Below are positions 23,421 through 31,353 of a stretch of DNA of 38,153 bases, piece by piece (the stretch's first letter is position 1; the number at the start of each line of letters is the position of its first letter). A program made the position numbers and the translations under genes. This DNA is from Thermodesulfobacteriota bacterium (GTDB taxonomy: Bacteria; Desulfobacterota; Deferrisomatia; Deferrisomatales; JACRMM01). The notes under the pieces were generated by a model. The model worked only from the letters and a program-made list of their open reading frames with translations. It was not told the DNA's origin and did not search any database. The DNA lies in the NCBI GenBank assembly GCA_040756475.1, contig JBFLZB010000021.1, forward strand, positions 1 to 38,153, written 5' to 3'.

Positions 23421-25258
23421 GAGCCGGTGTCGCCGTCGCCCTGTGCCTTTGCCTTTCCATGTTCGGCTGCGCGGGAGCGCCCGGGGGCCCGCGCTCGGAA
23501 GCGCCGCCGGGCCGCACGGTCTGGCAGGGCCAGGTGCGCATCGCCGAGGACATCACCTTTCCCCGGGGCTCCGAGCTCGTGCTGGAGCCCGGAACGGTGG
23601 TGCGTTTCGCCTTCCGGGACGACGACGGGGACGGCTGGGGGGACGCATCTCTCCGGGTCGAGGGCGCGCTGATTGCCCGAGGAACCCCCGAGGAGCCGGT
23701 GGTCTTCACCTCCGAGAACGCCCCCGCCGAGCCGGGCTCCTGGGGGGAGATCCGCATCGACTTCGGCTCCTTCCACCTCTCCCACGTCCTCGTCGAGGGA
23801 AGCACCCGGGGACTCCATACCCACTTTTCCCGGGGCCGCGTGGAGGACTCGGTCTTCCGCCGCAACGTGGACGGCACCCGGTTCGGGGAGTCGGCCGTGG
23901 AGGTGGAGCGCTGCCTCTTCGCGGAGCACCCGGGCAAGGCCATGAACTCCCGCCGCTGCCGCAACCGGGTCATGGGCAACCTCTTCCGGGGCAACCGCCA
24001 CGGGATCTTCCTCTTCGAGGCCGACGCCGGATCCGCCTTCGAAGCCAATCACTTTCGGGACAACGAAGCGCCCTTCTACCTGGGAGACTTCTTCGAGGGC
24101 ACGGTGGACGCCGGCACGAACGACTGGGGCGGGGCGCTCCCGGCCGCGGCTCCGGACAACGAGGCGGCCCGCATCCTGGCGGCCTTCGCCCCGGCTCCCG
24201 AGGCCGGTCCCCGGGGCTGGCCCCTCCTGGAGGAGCTCTGGCGCGCGGAGCTCGGGGGGTTCGTGGACGCCCCCCCGGTACCCGCCGACGAGGGCGTCTA
24301 CGCCGCGAGCTGGAACGGTGCCCTCCTTCGCCTGGGCTTCCTGGACGGGGCGGTCCTCGCCTCGGTCAGCCTTCCCGACGCGGTGGACGCCCCGCCGGCG
24401 CTGGGCCCCGGAGTCGTGGCGGCGGCGTGCTGGGACCGGGGGTTGTATCTCCTGCGGCGGGGCAGCCTGGAGGTGCTCGACGTCCACGCCGAGGCCCCTT
24501 CTCCCGCCGACGACCACCGGCAGTCCGGGCCGGTCTTCCTCGGCACCACCCTGGTGGCCGCCGGCTGGTCCGGCACCGTGCGGGCCTTCGAGACCTCGGG
24601 GGGGCGCCTGGAGCCCCTCTGGTCGTTCCCGGCCGGGGGGCCCTTTCGGGCCGACCTGCGCACCGCCCGGGCGGGGGCCCGCACGCTGATCCTCGCTCCG
24701 TCCCAGGACGGGAACCTCTACGCTCTCGACCCGGTGTCGGGCCAGCCCGCCTGGGTCTACAGGGCCGGGGCGCCGCTCCTCTCCGCGCCGGCCGTAGGGG
24801 AAGAGACCGTCTACCTGGCGGACCGGGCCGGAACCCTCCACGCCGTGGCCCTGGCCGGCGGCACGGCGCGCTGGACTCGGCGCCTCGCGGGAGGCGCGTG
24901 GTATGCCCCCCCCCTCCTCCTGGACGAGGTCCTCTACCAGGGGGAGGACTCGGGCACCCTGTGGGCCATCGCGGCCGGGACCGGGCAGGTCCTGTGGCGC
25001 CGTCCCCTGGGAGCCGGAGTCCGCGCCCGGCCCGCCGAGGCCTCCCCGGGCCTGCTGGCCGTGCCCACGGTGGGGGGCCGCCTGGTTCTCCTGGACGGAG
25101 AAACCGGCTTCGAGCGCGATGCCCTGTCCCTGGGCGAGCCCTTTCTCTCGACCCCCGAGGAACGGGGAGGGCGGGTGTTCCTGGGGGGAAGGGACGGGCA
25201 CCTGCGGGCCCTGGGGGTGCGGCGGCTGCCGGCGTCGGGGGAAGGAAGGGCTCGCTGA
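23417..25258 (+). CDS. Lipoprotein joining a parallel beta-helix to a PQQ-like beta-propeller
   Basis: A 613-residue lipoprotein (lipobox SMFGC, C18). Residues about 40-240 resemble a right-handed beta-helix (ITFPRGSELVLEPGTVVRF, then LSHVLVEGS, VEDSVFRRN, VMGNLFRGNRHGIFLFEA, FEANHFRDNEAPFYL). Residues about 270-605 contain propeller-type repeats: VYAASWNGALLRLGFLDGAVLASV, NLYALDPVSGQPAWVYRAG, TLHAVALAGGTARWTRRLAGG, TLWAIAAGTGQVLWRRPLGAG, HLRALGV. PQQ-like repeats without obvious cofactor ligands often act as scaffolds, as in BamB. The GTG start overlaps the previous lipoprotein stop by 4 bp (GTGA). It is the last gene of the five-gene operon. No enzyme activity can be assigned. Confidence 0.85.
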   Translation: MRAGVAVALCLCLSMFGCAGAPGGPRSEAPPGRTVWQGQVRIAEDITFPRGSELVLEPGTVVRFAFRDDDGDGWGDASLRVEGALIARGTPEEPVVFTSENAPAEPGSWGEIRIDFGSFHLSHVLVEGSTRGLHTHFSRGRVEDSVFRRNVDGTRFGESAVEVERCLFAEHPGKAMNSRRCRNRVMGNLFRGNRHGIFLFEADAGSAFEANHFRDNEAPFYLGDFFEGTVDAGTNDWGGALPAAAPDNEAARILAAFAPAPEAGPRGWPLLEELWRAELGGFVDAPPVPADEGVYAASWNGALLRLGFLDGAVLASVSLPDAVDAPPALGPGVVAAACWDRGLYLLRRGSLEVLDVHAEAPSPADDHRQSGPVFLGTTLVAAGWSGTVRAFETSGGRLEPLWSFPAGGPFRADLRTARAGARTLILAPSQDGNLYALDPVSGQPAWVYRAGAPLLSAPAVGEETVYLADRAGTLHAVALAGGTARWTRRLAGGAWYAPPLLLDEVLYQGEDSGTLWAIAAGTGQVLWRRPLGAGVRARPAEASPGLLAVPTVGGRLVLLDGETGFERDALSLGEPFLSTPEERGGRVFLGGRDGHLRALGVRRLPASGEGRAR

Positions 25259-25596
25259 TTCGCTGCCGGGGCCCGATTCTCGCACCCCGCGCGGGTCGAC
25301 TGGGCCCACTGGGCCCAAATCCACCACCAACTCTAGGGGCGGGGTCCGGGAGCCCTGGAGAGGAACCCCGTGCCGCTTCGACCGAACTGGGGCAGCTCAG
25401 CCGAAACCAGCGAAGCTCGGCGCACCAGTGCCCTCGGAGACGCCGCCTCCGAACATCGCGGATTGCGGGGCGGAGCGCAAGGGCTCCCGGACCCCGCGTG
25501 CAAACCAAGCGGTGGTTCCAGGCACGCTAGACACCGCGAACGATTCCAGGTTACAAAGGCCCCTTCCCCGCCGCGCCTTCGCCAAGGGAGACCGCC
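25259..25596. other. Intergenic region holding tandem TGGGCCCA palindromes and element copy C
   Basis: The 338 bp between the pseudo-AAA operon and the OpuAC-like gene contain two TGGGCCCA palindromes (25301-25308 and 25310-25317) right at the edge of repeat copy C. About 80 bp with no recognisable promoter follow. I see no gene here. Confidence 0.6.
25318..25517. repeat. Dispersed inverted-repeat element, copy C
   Basis: Arms GCGGGGTCCGGGAGCCC (25339-25355) and GGGCTCCCGGACCCCGC (25481-25497) enclose 125 nt. The inner pair CCCCGT (25366-25371) with GCGGGG (25465-25470) keeps pairing through one G-U. It is closest to copy A, sharing CTCGGCGCACC, CGGAGACGC and AACATCGCGGATTGCGGGGC. All three copies have the same orientation on the given strand. 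Confidence 0.85.
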
Positions 25597-26181
25597 GTGA
25601 GATCAATCCTCCTGCACCTTGCCCTGACCGCAGCCCTGCTCCTGGGCCTTGCCCTGCCCCCCTTCCCGGCCGCCGCCTGTGTGGGAAAGACCCTGGTGGT
25701 CGGCTCCCTGGAGACCCCCGAGGGGCGCTTGGTGGCCCAGCTCCTGGCGATCCTCATCAACGAGCGCACCGGAACCACCGTGAAGATCGCCGACTACCCC
25801 GACCCCGAGGCCCTGCATCGGGGGCTCGCCGCCGGCGACGCCGACATCGCGGTGGACTTCACGGGCCCGGCCCTGGCCCGGCTGGGCCTGCCGGTCCCGC
25901 CGGTGGGAGACGAGGCCTACCAGGCCGCCAAGGCAACCTACCTGGAGCGCCTCAACCTGGTCTGGCTCCCGCGCATGGGCTACGCCGGAAACTCCGGGCA
26001 GGTCCCGGCCGACGCCGCTCCCGTGGCCCGAAAGGACACCCTGAAGAAGTTCCCCGCCCTGCCCCGGCTCATCGCCCGCACGGAAGGCCTGCTCTCGGAC
26101 GACGTCCTTCGGGGGCTCTCGGGTGCGGGAGAACCGGCCAAGACCGCCCGGGAGTTCCTCCGGGAGAAGAAGCTGATCTGA
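25597..26181 (+). CDS. Exported one-lobe OpuAC-like solute-binding protein
   Basis: A 194-residue protein with a signal peptide (LLHLALTAALLLGLALPPFPAAA) and a domain resembling the first lobe of glycine betaine binding proteins: KTLVVGSLETPEGRLVAQLLAILINERTGTTVKI, then PEALHRGLAAGDADIAVDFTGPAL. Full OpuAC proteins are about 270-300 residues, and the second lobe is absent. No ABC permease or ATPase gene is nearby, so it is probably not a transporter subunit. It starts at a GTG. It lies 13 bp before a Tat-exported DUF362 gene and probably shares its transcript; the function is unknown. Confidence 0.75.
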   Translation: MRSILLHLALTAALLLGLALPPFPAAACVGKTLVVGSLETPEGRLVAQLLAILINERTGTTVKIADYPDPEALHRGLAAGDADIAVDFTGPALARLGLPVPPVGDEAYQAAKATYLERLNLVWLPRMGYAGNSGQVPADAAPVARKDTLKKFPALPRLIARTEGLLSDDVLRGLSGAGEPAKTAREFLREKKLI

Positions 26182-26194
26182 TCGGGAGGCTGCC

Positions 26195-27124
26195 GTGAAC
26201 CGCTCCGTCCTCAACCGCCGCCGTTTCCTCGCCCGCCTCGCCCAGCTCGGGTTCGTCGCCCTGGGCCCCCTGGGGTTTCCCCTCCTGCGCCCGGGCCGCG
26301 CCCGTGCCCAGACCCCCGCCTCCCCCCAACCCGTGGCCGTGGCGCGGGGCCCCGACGCCGCAGCCCTGGTCCGGGAAGCCGTGGGAAAGCTCGGCGGCAT
26401 GGGAGGCTTCGTGAAACCGGGAGACCGGGTCGTGGTGAAGCCCAACATCGGCTGGGACCGCACCCCGGAAGAGGGGGCCAACACCCACCCCGAGGTGGTC
26501 GCCGAGCTGTGCCGCTTGGCCGTCGAGGCGGGAGCGCGGGAGGTGCGGGTCTTCGACCGCACGTGCAACGACGGGCGCCGCACTTACGAGCGCAGCGGCA
26601 TCCGCGCCGCGGTGGAGGGCCTGGAGCGTGCTCCGGTGCAGCTCGAGCACGTGCGCGACGAGTGGTTCGAGGTGACGGACCTGCCGGGGGCTCGGGAGCT
26701 CTCCCGCTGGCCCCTCTACCGGCCCGCCCTGGCGGCCGACGTACTCATCAACGTCCCCGTGCTCAAGCACCACGGGCTCACCCACGTCACCATCGGGCTC
26801 AAGAACCTCATGGGGGTCATGGGAGGCAACCGGGGCCGGGTGCACCAGGGGATCGACCAGAATCTCGTCGACCTCAATCGGGCGGTGCGCTCCCACCTCA
26901 CGGTGGTGGACGCCACCCGCATCCTCCTGCGCAACGGCCCCCAGGGCGGGGGCACAGACGGCGTGCGGACGGCCAACCTGGTGGCCGCCTCGGCCGACGT
27001 GGTGGCCGCCGACGCCTGGGGCTCCCGGGAGTTCGGGGCCGATCCCTTTCAGATCGCTCACGTGCGCCTGGCCCACGAGCAGGGCCTGGGGGTCGCCGAC
27101 CTGGGCCGGATCGAGATCCTGTGA
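26195..27124 (+). CDS. Tat-exported DUF362 protein
   Basis: A 309-residue protein with a twin-arginine signal (NRRRFLARLAQLGFVALGPLGFPLL). The DUF362 domain is recognisable: VKPGDRVVVKPNIGWD, THPEVVAELCRLAVEAGAREVRVFDRT, LINVPVLKHHGLTHVTIGLKNLMGVMGGNRGRVHQ, LTVVDATRIL and ADVVAADAWGSREFG. The fused ferredoxin domain of some family members is not present; the next gene supplies the iron-sulfur part. Tat export implies folding, perhaps with a cofactor, before secretion. Its stop overlaps the next gene by 4 bp (GTGA). The biochemical role of DUF362 is not established. Confidence 0.87.
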   Translation: MNRSVLNRRRFLARLAQLGFVALGPLGFPLLRPGRARAQTPASPQPVAVARGPDAAALVREAVGKLGGMGGFVKPGDRVVVKPNIGWDRTPEEGANTHPEVVAELCRLAVEAGAREVRVFDRTCNDGRRTYERSGIRAAVEGLERAPVQLEHVRDEWFEVTDLPGARELSRWPLYRPALAADVLINVPVLKHHGLTHVTIGLKNLMGVMGGNRGRVHQGIDQNLVDLNRAVRSHLTVVDATRILLRNGPQGGGTDGVRTANLVAASADVVAADAWGSREFGADPFQIAHVRLAHEQGLGVADLGRIEIL

Positions 27125-28662
27125 AGCTTCCGCTGCGGCGGGGCGTCCAGGGGGTGCTCCTCCTGGGGTTCCTCGCGCTCTTCGCCCGCACCGCCTATCG
27201 GGGCCAGGAACTCCTGGACTGGCCCGTCCACCTCTTCTTCCACCTGGACCCCCTGGCGGCCCTGGCCGCGGCCCTGGCGGGGGGGCTCGCCTCCCTGTGG
27301 GCCGTGACGTGGCTCGGAGCCGGCCTCCTGCTCGTTTTCACGGCCCTGCTCGGGCGTTTCTTCTGCGGGTGGGCCTGCCCCCTGGGTACCGCCCTGGACC
27401 TGTCGGGGGGCGGGCTGCGCCGCCTGAGGGGCGGTCGGCGCGGGAGCTGGCGCCCCCCGGCCCACACGGCTCCGGCGCTGCTGGCGGCGCTCCTGGCAGC
27501 GACTGTTCTGGGGCTGCCGCTCCTGGGACTCTTCGATCCCCTGAGCCTTTTCCTGCGAAGCCTCACCCTGACCCTCCATCCGGCCCTGGACGCAGGGGCC
27601 AAGGGCCTCCTGGCCCAGCTCTCCCTCTCGGACTCCGAGAGGCTGGCCGCCCTGGGAGACACCCTCTACCGGGCTGCCGAGCCGGTGCTCGCCTTCGGGC
27701 GACCCGCCTTTCTCCTCGCAGGCCTCACCACCCTCGTGTTCCTCGCGGTGGTGGCCCTGGAGCTGGTGGCCCCCCGCACCTGGTGCACGAGCCTGTGCCC
27801 CCTGGGCGCGCTCCTGGGGGTGTGCGCCCGGCTCTCGCCCCTTCGCCGCCGCCGCTCGGACCGCTGCGGACCCTGTACCACGTGCGCCGCCCGCTGCCCC
27901 ACCGGCGCGGCGGCCCCCGAGGGCGCAGCGGACCCCTCCCTGTGCCTCCAGTGCGGCGGGTGCGAGCAAGCGTGTCCTTCCGGCGCCCGCCGGCCCGAGC
28001 TCGCCGCCCCCGGCCTGTCGCTTCCCGCCTCACCGGGGCGCCGTGCCCTCCTGGCCTCGGCGGGAGCGGGGGCGCTGCTGGCCCTGGGACCCAGGGTTCG
28101 GGCCGAGGAGGCGGAGCGAGCGTGGGACTTCCTGCGCCCCCCCGGGGCCGTGGACGAAGCGCAGTTTCGCCTGCGCTGCATCCGGTGCGGCGCCTGCATG
28201 CGGGTCTGTCCCCAGGGGGCCCTCCACCCCGCCCTGCTGGAGGCGGGCCTGGGAGGGCTGTGGAGCCCCCGGCTCGTGCCGCGGCTCGGCTACTGCGAGT
28301 ACCACTGCCGCCTGTGCGGACAGGTGTGCCCCACCGGCGCCATCCGATATCTGGAGGAGGGGGAGAAGGAGACGACGGTCATCGGGCTCGCGGTCTTCGA
28401 GCAGGACCGGTGCCTTCCCTACCGGGCAGCGGAAAACTGCATGGTCTGCGAAGAGCACTGCCCCACGGCACCCAAGGCCATCGTCTTCCACGAGGAGGTC
28501 CGTGCCGACGCCCTGGGAGTCTCGAAGCCGGTCAAGGTGCCCCGGGTCGTGGAGGAGCGGTGCGTGGGCTGCGGCATCTGCGAGACCCGGTGCCCCCTGC
28601 CCGGCCGCAGTGCGATTCGCGTCACACGGGAACGCCCGGGAGATTTATCCCTTTTCTTCTAG
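27121..28662 (+). CDS. NapH-NapG-like polyferredoxin fusion
   Basis: A 513-residue membrane iron-sulfur protein. The first half is NapH-like: about four to five helices, CGWACPLG and WCTSLCPLG loops, then two 4Fe-4S motifs (CGPCTTCAARCP, CLQCGGCEQACP). At about residue 310 a second export-like segment (GRRALLASAGAGALLALG) begins a NapG/MauM-like half with CIRCGACMRVCP, CRLCGQVCP, CMVCEEHCP and CVGCGICETRCP. About six clusters are therefore possible. NapH and NapG are normally separate proteins that pass quinol electrons to periplasmic reductases. Here they are fused and coupled to the DUF362 gene (GTGA overlap). No nap reductase gene is present. Confidence 0.85.
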   Translation: MKLPLRRGVQGVLLLGFLALFARTAYRGQELLDWPVHLFFHLDPLAALAAALAGGLASLWAVTWLGAGLLLVFTALLGRFFCGWACPLGTALDLSGGGLRRLRGGRRGSWRPPAHTAPALLAALLAATVLGLPLLGLFDPLSLFLRSLTLTLHPALDAGAKGLLAQLSLSDSERLAALGDTLYRAAEPVLAFGRPAFLLAGLTTLVFLAVVALELVAPRTWCTSLCPLGALLGVCARLSPLRRRRSDRCGPCTTCAARCPTGAAAPEGAADPSLCLQCGGCEQACPSGARRPELAAPGLSLPASPGRRALLASAGAGALLALGPRVRAEEAERAWDFLRPPGAVDEAQFRLRCIRCGACMRVCPQGALHPALLEAGLGGLWSPRLVPRLGYCEYHCRLCGQVCPTGAIRYLEEGEKETTVIGLAVFEQDRCLPYRAAENCMVCEEHCPTAPKAIVFHEEVRADALGVSKPVKVPRVVEERCVGCGICETRCPLPGRSAIRVTRERPGDLSLFF

Positions 28663-28681
28663 TCAATAGTGCTGCCCGTTT

Positions 28682-28710
28682 TTGACAGGACGGGTGAGCC
28701 GCTCTACCCT
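28682..28710 (+). promoter_or_regulatory. Sigma70-type promoter for cysK
   Basis: TTGACA (28682-28687), a 17-nt spacer and TACCCT (28705-28710). Transcription would start near 28717, about 50 nt before the cysteine synthase ATG. Confidence 0.68.
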
Positions 28711-28767
28711 ACCGCCCTACCCGGCACACCGGCCTCCACCGGGGCCCGATCGAACGAGGAGCACGAC

Positions 28768-29700
28768 ATGGCGCGCATCTTCGCTGACAACAGCCTGAGC
28801 ATTGGCAACACCCCGCTGGTTCGGATCAACCGGATCTCCCTGGGTCTCCCCGCGACGATCCTGGCCAAAGTAGAGGGGCGAAACCCGGCCTACTCGGTCA
28901 AGTGCCGGATCGGGGCCAGCATGATCTGGGATGCGGAGAAGCGGGGCGTGCTCAAGCCGGGCGTCCGGGTCGTGGAGCCCACGAGTGGAAACACCGGCAT
29001 CGCGCTCGCCTTCGTCTGCGCCGCCCGGGGGTACCGCCTCCTCCTCACCATGCCCGAGACCATGAGCCTGGAGCGCCGAAAGATGCTCGCCGCGCTCGGG
29101 GCCGAGCTCATGCTGACCCCGGGCAGCGAGGGCATGGGGGGCGCCATCCGGCGCGCCCAGGAGATGGCCGACGCCGACCCCGAGGGGATGTTCCTCCCCA
29201 ACCAGTTCAAGAACCCCGCCAACCCCGAGATCCACTTTCGCACCACCGGGCCGGAGATCTGGAACGACACCGACGGCAAGATCGACATCCTCGTCGCGGG
29301 AGTCGGCACCGGGGGCACCATCACGGGCGTGAGCCGCTACATAAAGACGGAGAAGGGCAAGGCCATCCGGTCGGTGGCGGTGGAGCCCGCGGCATCCCCG
29401 GTGCTCTCGGGGGGCTCCCCCGGGCCCCACAAGATCCAGGGCATCGGCGCGGGCTTCAAGCCCGACGTGCTCGACCTGTCCCTGGTGGACGAGGTCCTTC
29501 AGGTCACCGACGAGGAGGCCTTTGCCTTCGCCCGCCGGCTCGCCCGGGAGGAGGGGATCGTCTCCGGGATCTCCTGCGGCGCCGCCATGGCGGCGGCGGT
29601 CCAGGTGGCCTCCCGCCCCGAATCGGCCGGCAAGACCATCGTCGCGATCCTCCCGGACTCGGGCGAGCGATACCTCTCCACGGCGCTGTTCGAGGGGTAG
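28768..29700 (+). CDS. cysK: Cysteine synthase A (O-acetylserine sulfhydrylase)
   Basis: A 310-residue PLP enzyme that makes cysteine from O-acetylserine and sulfide. The PLP lysine is K45 in [11 protein letters not shown]. The substrate loop [12 protein letters not shown], the phosphate loop [10 protein letters not shown] and the C-terminal serine region ([14 protein letters not shown]) are all present. The ATG has GAGGAG upstream and its own promoter, so it seems independent of the NapH-NapG operon. No serine acetyltransferase gene is near. Confidence 0.95.
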   Translation: MARIFADNSLSIGNTPLVRINRISLGLPATILAKVEGRNPAYSVKCRIGASMIWDAEKRGVLKPGVRVVEPTSGNTGIALAFVCAARGYRLLLTMPETMSLERRKMLAALGAELMLTPGSEGMGGAIRRAQEMADADPEGMFLPNQFKNPANPEIHFRTTGPEIWNDTDGKIDILVAGVGTGGTITGVSRYIKTEKGKAIRSVAVEPAASPVLSGGSPGPHKIQGIGAGFKPDVLDLSLVDEVLQVTDEEAFAFARRLAREEGIVSGISCGAAMAAAVQVASRPESAGKTIVAILPDSGERYLSTALFEG

Positions 29701-29719
29701 GTTGCGGGGGGGCGGGTAG

Positions 29720-29811
29720 ATGGGACGTATGGGACCCATGGGACGAATGGGAATGAGAGACGTGGCGGAACCCCGCTTCACGTTTCACGCTTCACGTCTC
29801 ACGTCTCACGG
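29720..29811. repeat. Adjacent 9-bp and 7-bp tandem repeats between convergent genes
   Basis: Four ATGGGAnnn nonamers (29720-29755) are followed, after about 20 bp, by five heptamers of the form [TC]TCACG[TCG] (29777-29811). They fill the 98-bp gap between cysK and the adenylate cyclase and run slightly into the latter's 3' end. There is no strong hairpin. Confidence 0.7.
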
Positions 29812-30824
29812 CCCAGCAGCGGCTGCACCTTCACGGGAGCCTTGCGGCCCCGCAGGCGCACCCAGCGCCCCTCGCCCCACTGGAAGCCGTCGCCCGCGGC
29901 CTTGACCGCGGCCCGGGTGGCCAGGATCTCGCCCGCGCCGGCCAGCGCCTGGACGCGGTGGGCCAGGTTTACGGTGTCGCCCACTACCGTGTACTCCATC
30001 CTAAGGTCGCTCCCCAGGTTTCCCGCCTGGGCGGTGCCCCAGTGGACCCCGTACCCCACCCCCACCCCGGGGAGCCCCGCCCGGGCGCGCTCCGCCGAGA
30101 GGCGGCGCACCGTGGCGTCGAGCTCCAGCGCGGTGCGCAGCGCGCGCTCGGCCTCGCCCCCCGTCAGGGAGGGCGCGCCGAAGACCGCCATGAAGCCGTC
30201 GCCCATGAACTTGTCGATCATCCCCCGGTGCTCCACCACCACTTCGGCCATGGGGCCGAGGTATGCGTTCAGGGTCTCGAAGAGCTCCTCGGGGGTGAGC
30301 CCCTCGGCGGCGTCGGTGAAGTCGCGCATGTCGGCCACCAGCACGGCAACGTCGAGCTCCCGGCCCTCGAGCCGCTCGCCGGGGCGCAGGGAGAGGACCA
30401 GCTCCGCCACCTCCCGGGTGAGGTACCGGGCCATGCACAGCCGCATGTGCTCCCGCTCGGTCACGTCCTGTACGCTGACAACCACCGCCTCTTCCTCCCC
30501 GGCCCCCCCGTCCAGTACGTCGCCGCGCACGTGCCGGTACACCACCTCGCCCCCGTGCCGCTCGAGCCGCAGGCTTCGAGCCTCGAACCTCCCGGTGCGC
30601 TGGATCTCCTCGTCCAGGGCCTCCAGGTCGAGTCCCTTGAGGTAGGCGAACACCTCGGCCACGTGCCGGCCCAGGGCGTCCTCAGGGCGGATGCCCGTGA
30701 GCTCGGCCATCCAGCGGTTGAACCGGTGCACCCTTCGGGACCATCGCCCCACCACGAGGACGCCCCACCCCAGGCTGTCGAGGATGCGGGCGTCGATCCC
30801 CTCCGCCGCCGCCGTTCCACCCAT
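29799..30824 (-). CDS. PAS-domain class III adenylate/guanylate cyclase
   Basis: A 341-residue cytoplasmic cyclase. An N-terminal PAS domain (about 10-120, including NRWMAELTGIRPEDALGRHVAEVF and VVSVQDVTERE) senses an unknown signal. The catalytic domain (about 155-335) shows VAVLVADMRDFT with metal-binding aspartates, MIDKFMGDGFMAVFGAP with the lysine and second metal aspartate, and MEYTVVGDTVNLAHRVQ with the transition-state asparagine and arginine. The lysine and aspartate arrangement suggests ATP as substrate. GGGAGGG precedes the ATG, and a good promoter lies just upstream. It is a single-gene unit converging on cysK. Confidence 0.92.
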   Translation of the reverse strand: MGGTAAAEGIDARILDSLGWGVLVVGRWSRRVHRFNRWMAELTGIRPEDALGRHVAEVFAYLKGLDLEALDEEIQRTGRFEARSLRLERHGGEVVYRHVRGDVLDGGAGEEEAVVVSVQDVTEREHMRLCMARYLTREVAELVLSLRPGERLEGRELDVAVLVADMRDFTDAAEGLTPEELFETLNAYLGPMAEVVVEHRGMIDKFMGDGFMAVFGAPSLTGGEAERALRTALELDATVRRLSAERARAGLPGVGVGYGVHWGTAQAGNLGSDLRMEYTVVGDTVNLAHRVQALAGAGEILATRAAVKAAGDGFQWGEGRWVRLRGRKAPVKVQPLLGRET

Positions 30825-30857
30825 GTCGCCCTCCCGCGCTGCTGTCCAGGGGAGGGC

Positions 30858-30886
30858 ACCCTAGCGGCGGATTCGGAGGCTGTCAA
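30858..30886 (-). promoter_or_regulatory. Sigma70-type promoter for the adenylate cyclase
   Basis: On the minus strand TTGACA (30886-30881), a 17-nt spacer and TAGGGT (30863-30858). The gene starts about 34 nt below the -10 element. Confidence 0.7.
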
Positions 30887-30960
30887 AACGGCGGCCCAAG
30901 GTCGGGGGAGTGAGGAACACAGAGGCCGGGAAGGGGGAGGCGTGGGGGGCTTGCCATGGA

Positions 30961-31017
30961 AATCGCGATCGAAATCGACCCCGACTGCGATCCCGATTTC
31001 GATCCCGATCTCGATGG
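30961..31017. repeat. Degenerate hexamer tandem repeat
   Basis: About eight to nine units of the pattern AnnnCG (AAATCG, ACCCCG, ACTGCG, ATCCCG, ATTTCG, ATCCCG, ATCTCG) lie in the 234-bp gap between the cyclase promoter and the end of the 74-residue gene. A fragment resembling the REP-like hairpin at 9480 follows. There is no gene in this gap. Confidence 0.65.
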
Positions 31018-31058
31018 GAGAGGGGGGCGGGCAGCGACGGTCCGGGACAGGGCCTAGC

Positions 31059-31283
31059 TCAGGCCGGGCGCTCGAAGAGGGTCAGCGCCCATCGGCCCGA
31101 GGCGACGTCGTGGCGCAGAATGTACCGGGCGCCGTCATCCCCCCGCACCTTGAAGTACCGGTAGTCGGGGGCGAGCCAGCGGTCGAGGACCTCCTCCACG
31201 ACCACCTCGCGGGCACCCAGGTGAAACCGCCGCGGTGTCTCCTCGCCCCGGTACCCCGCGTAGCACTCCACGTGGACGTCCAC
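31059..31283 (-). CDS. Small protein of unknown function (74 residues)
   Basis: A compact basic-acidic protein with alternating beta-like segments: VHVECYAGYRGEETPRRFHLG, REVVVEEVLDRWLAPDYRYFKVRGDDGARYILRHD, WALTLFERP. There is no signal peptide. The GTG at 31283 has AGGAGG just upstream. It follows panE after 70 bp that include a hairpin. The aromatic pattern (DYRYFKV, YILRHD, RWALTLF) looks like a real folded domain, perhaps a cytoplasmic beta-barrel or nucleic-acid-binding fold. I do not recognise a named family. Confidence 0.72.
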   Translation of the reverse strand: MDVHVECYAGYRGEETPRRFHLGAREVVVEEVLDRWLAPDYRYFKVRGDDGARYILRHDVASGRWALTLFERPA

Positions 31284-31298
31284 GGGTCCTCCTCGCGC

Positions 31299-31322
31299 AA
31301 GAAGGCCGGCTTGGCGCCGGCC
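31299..31322 (-). terminator. Possible weak terminator after panE
   Basis: Read on the minus strand, GGCCGGC (31322-31316), a 5-nt loop and GCCGGCC (31310-31304) form a 7-bp stem followed by TTCTTG. It lies about 32 nt after the panE stop and 20 nt before the small-protein start, so it could reduce read-through. The T-tract is poor. Confidence 0.35.
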
Positions 31323-31353
31323 CTCCTCAACCCGTCCCACCTGCGCATCGCGT

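Noticed and set aside
25597-26181. The OpuAC-like protein as a glycine betaine transporter component
   Set aside because: It is only about two-thirds of normal length with one lobe, and no permease or ATPase gene is present.
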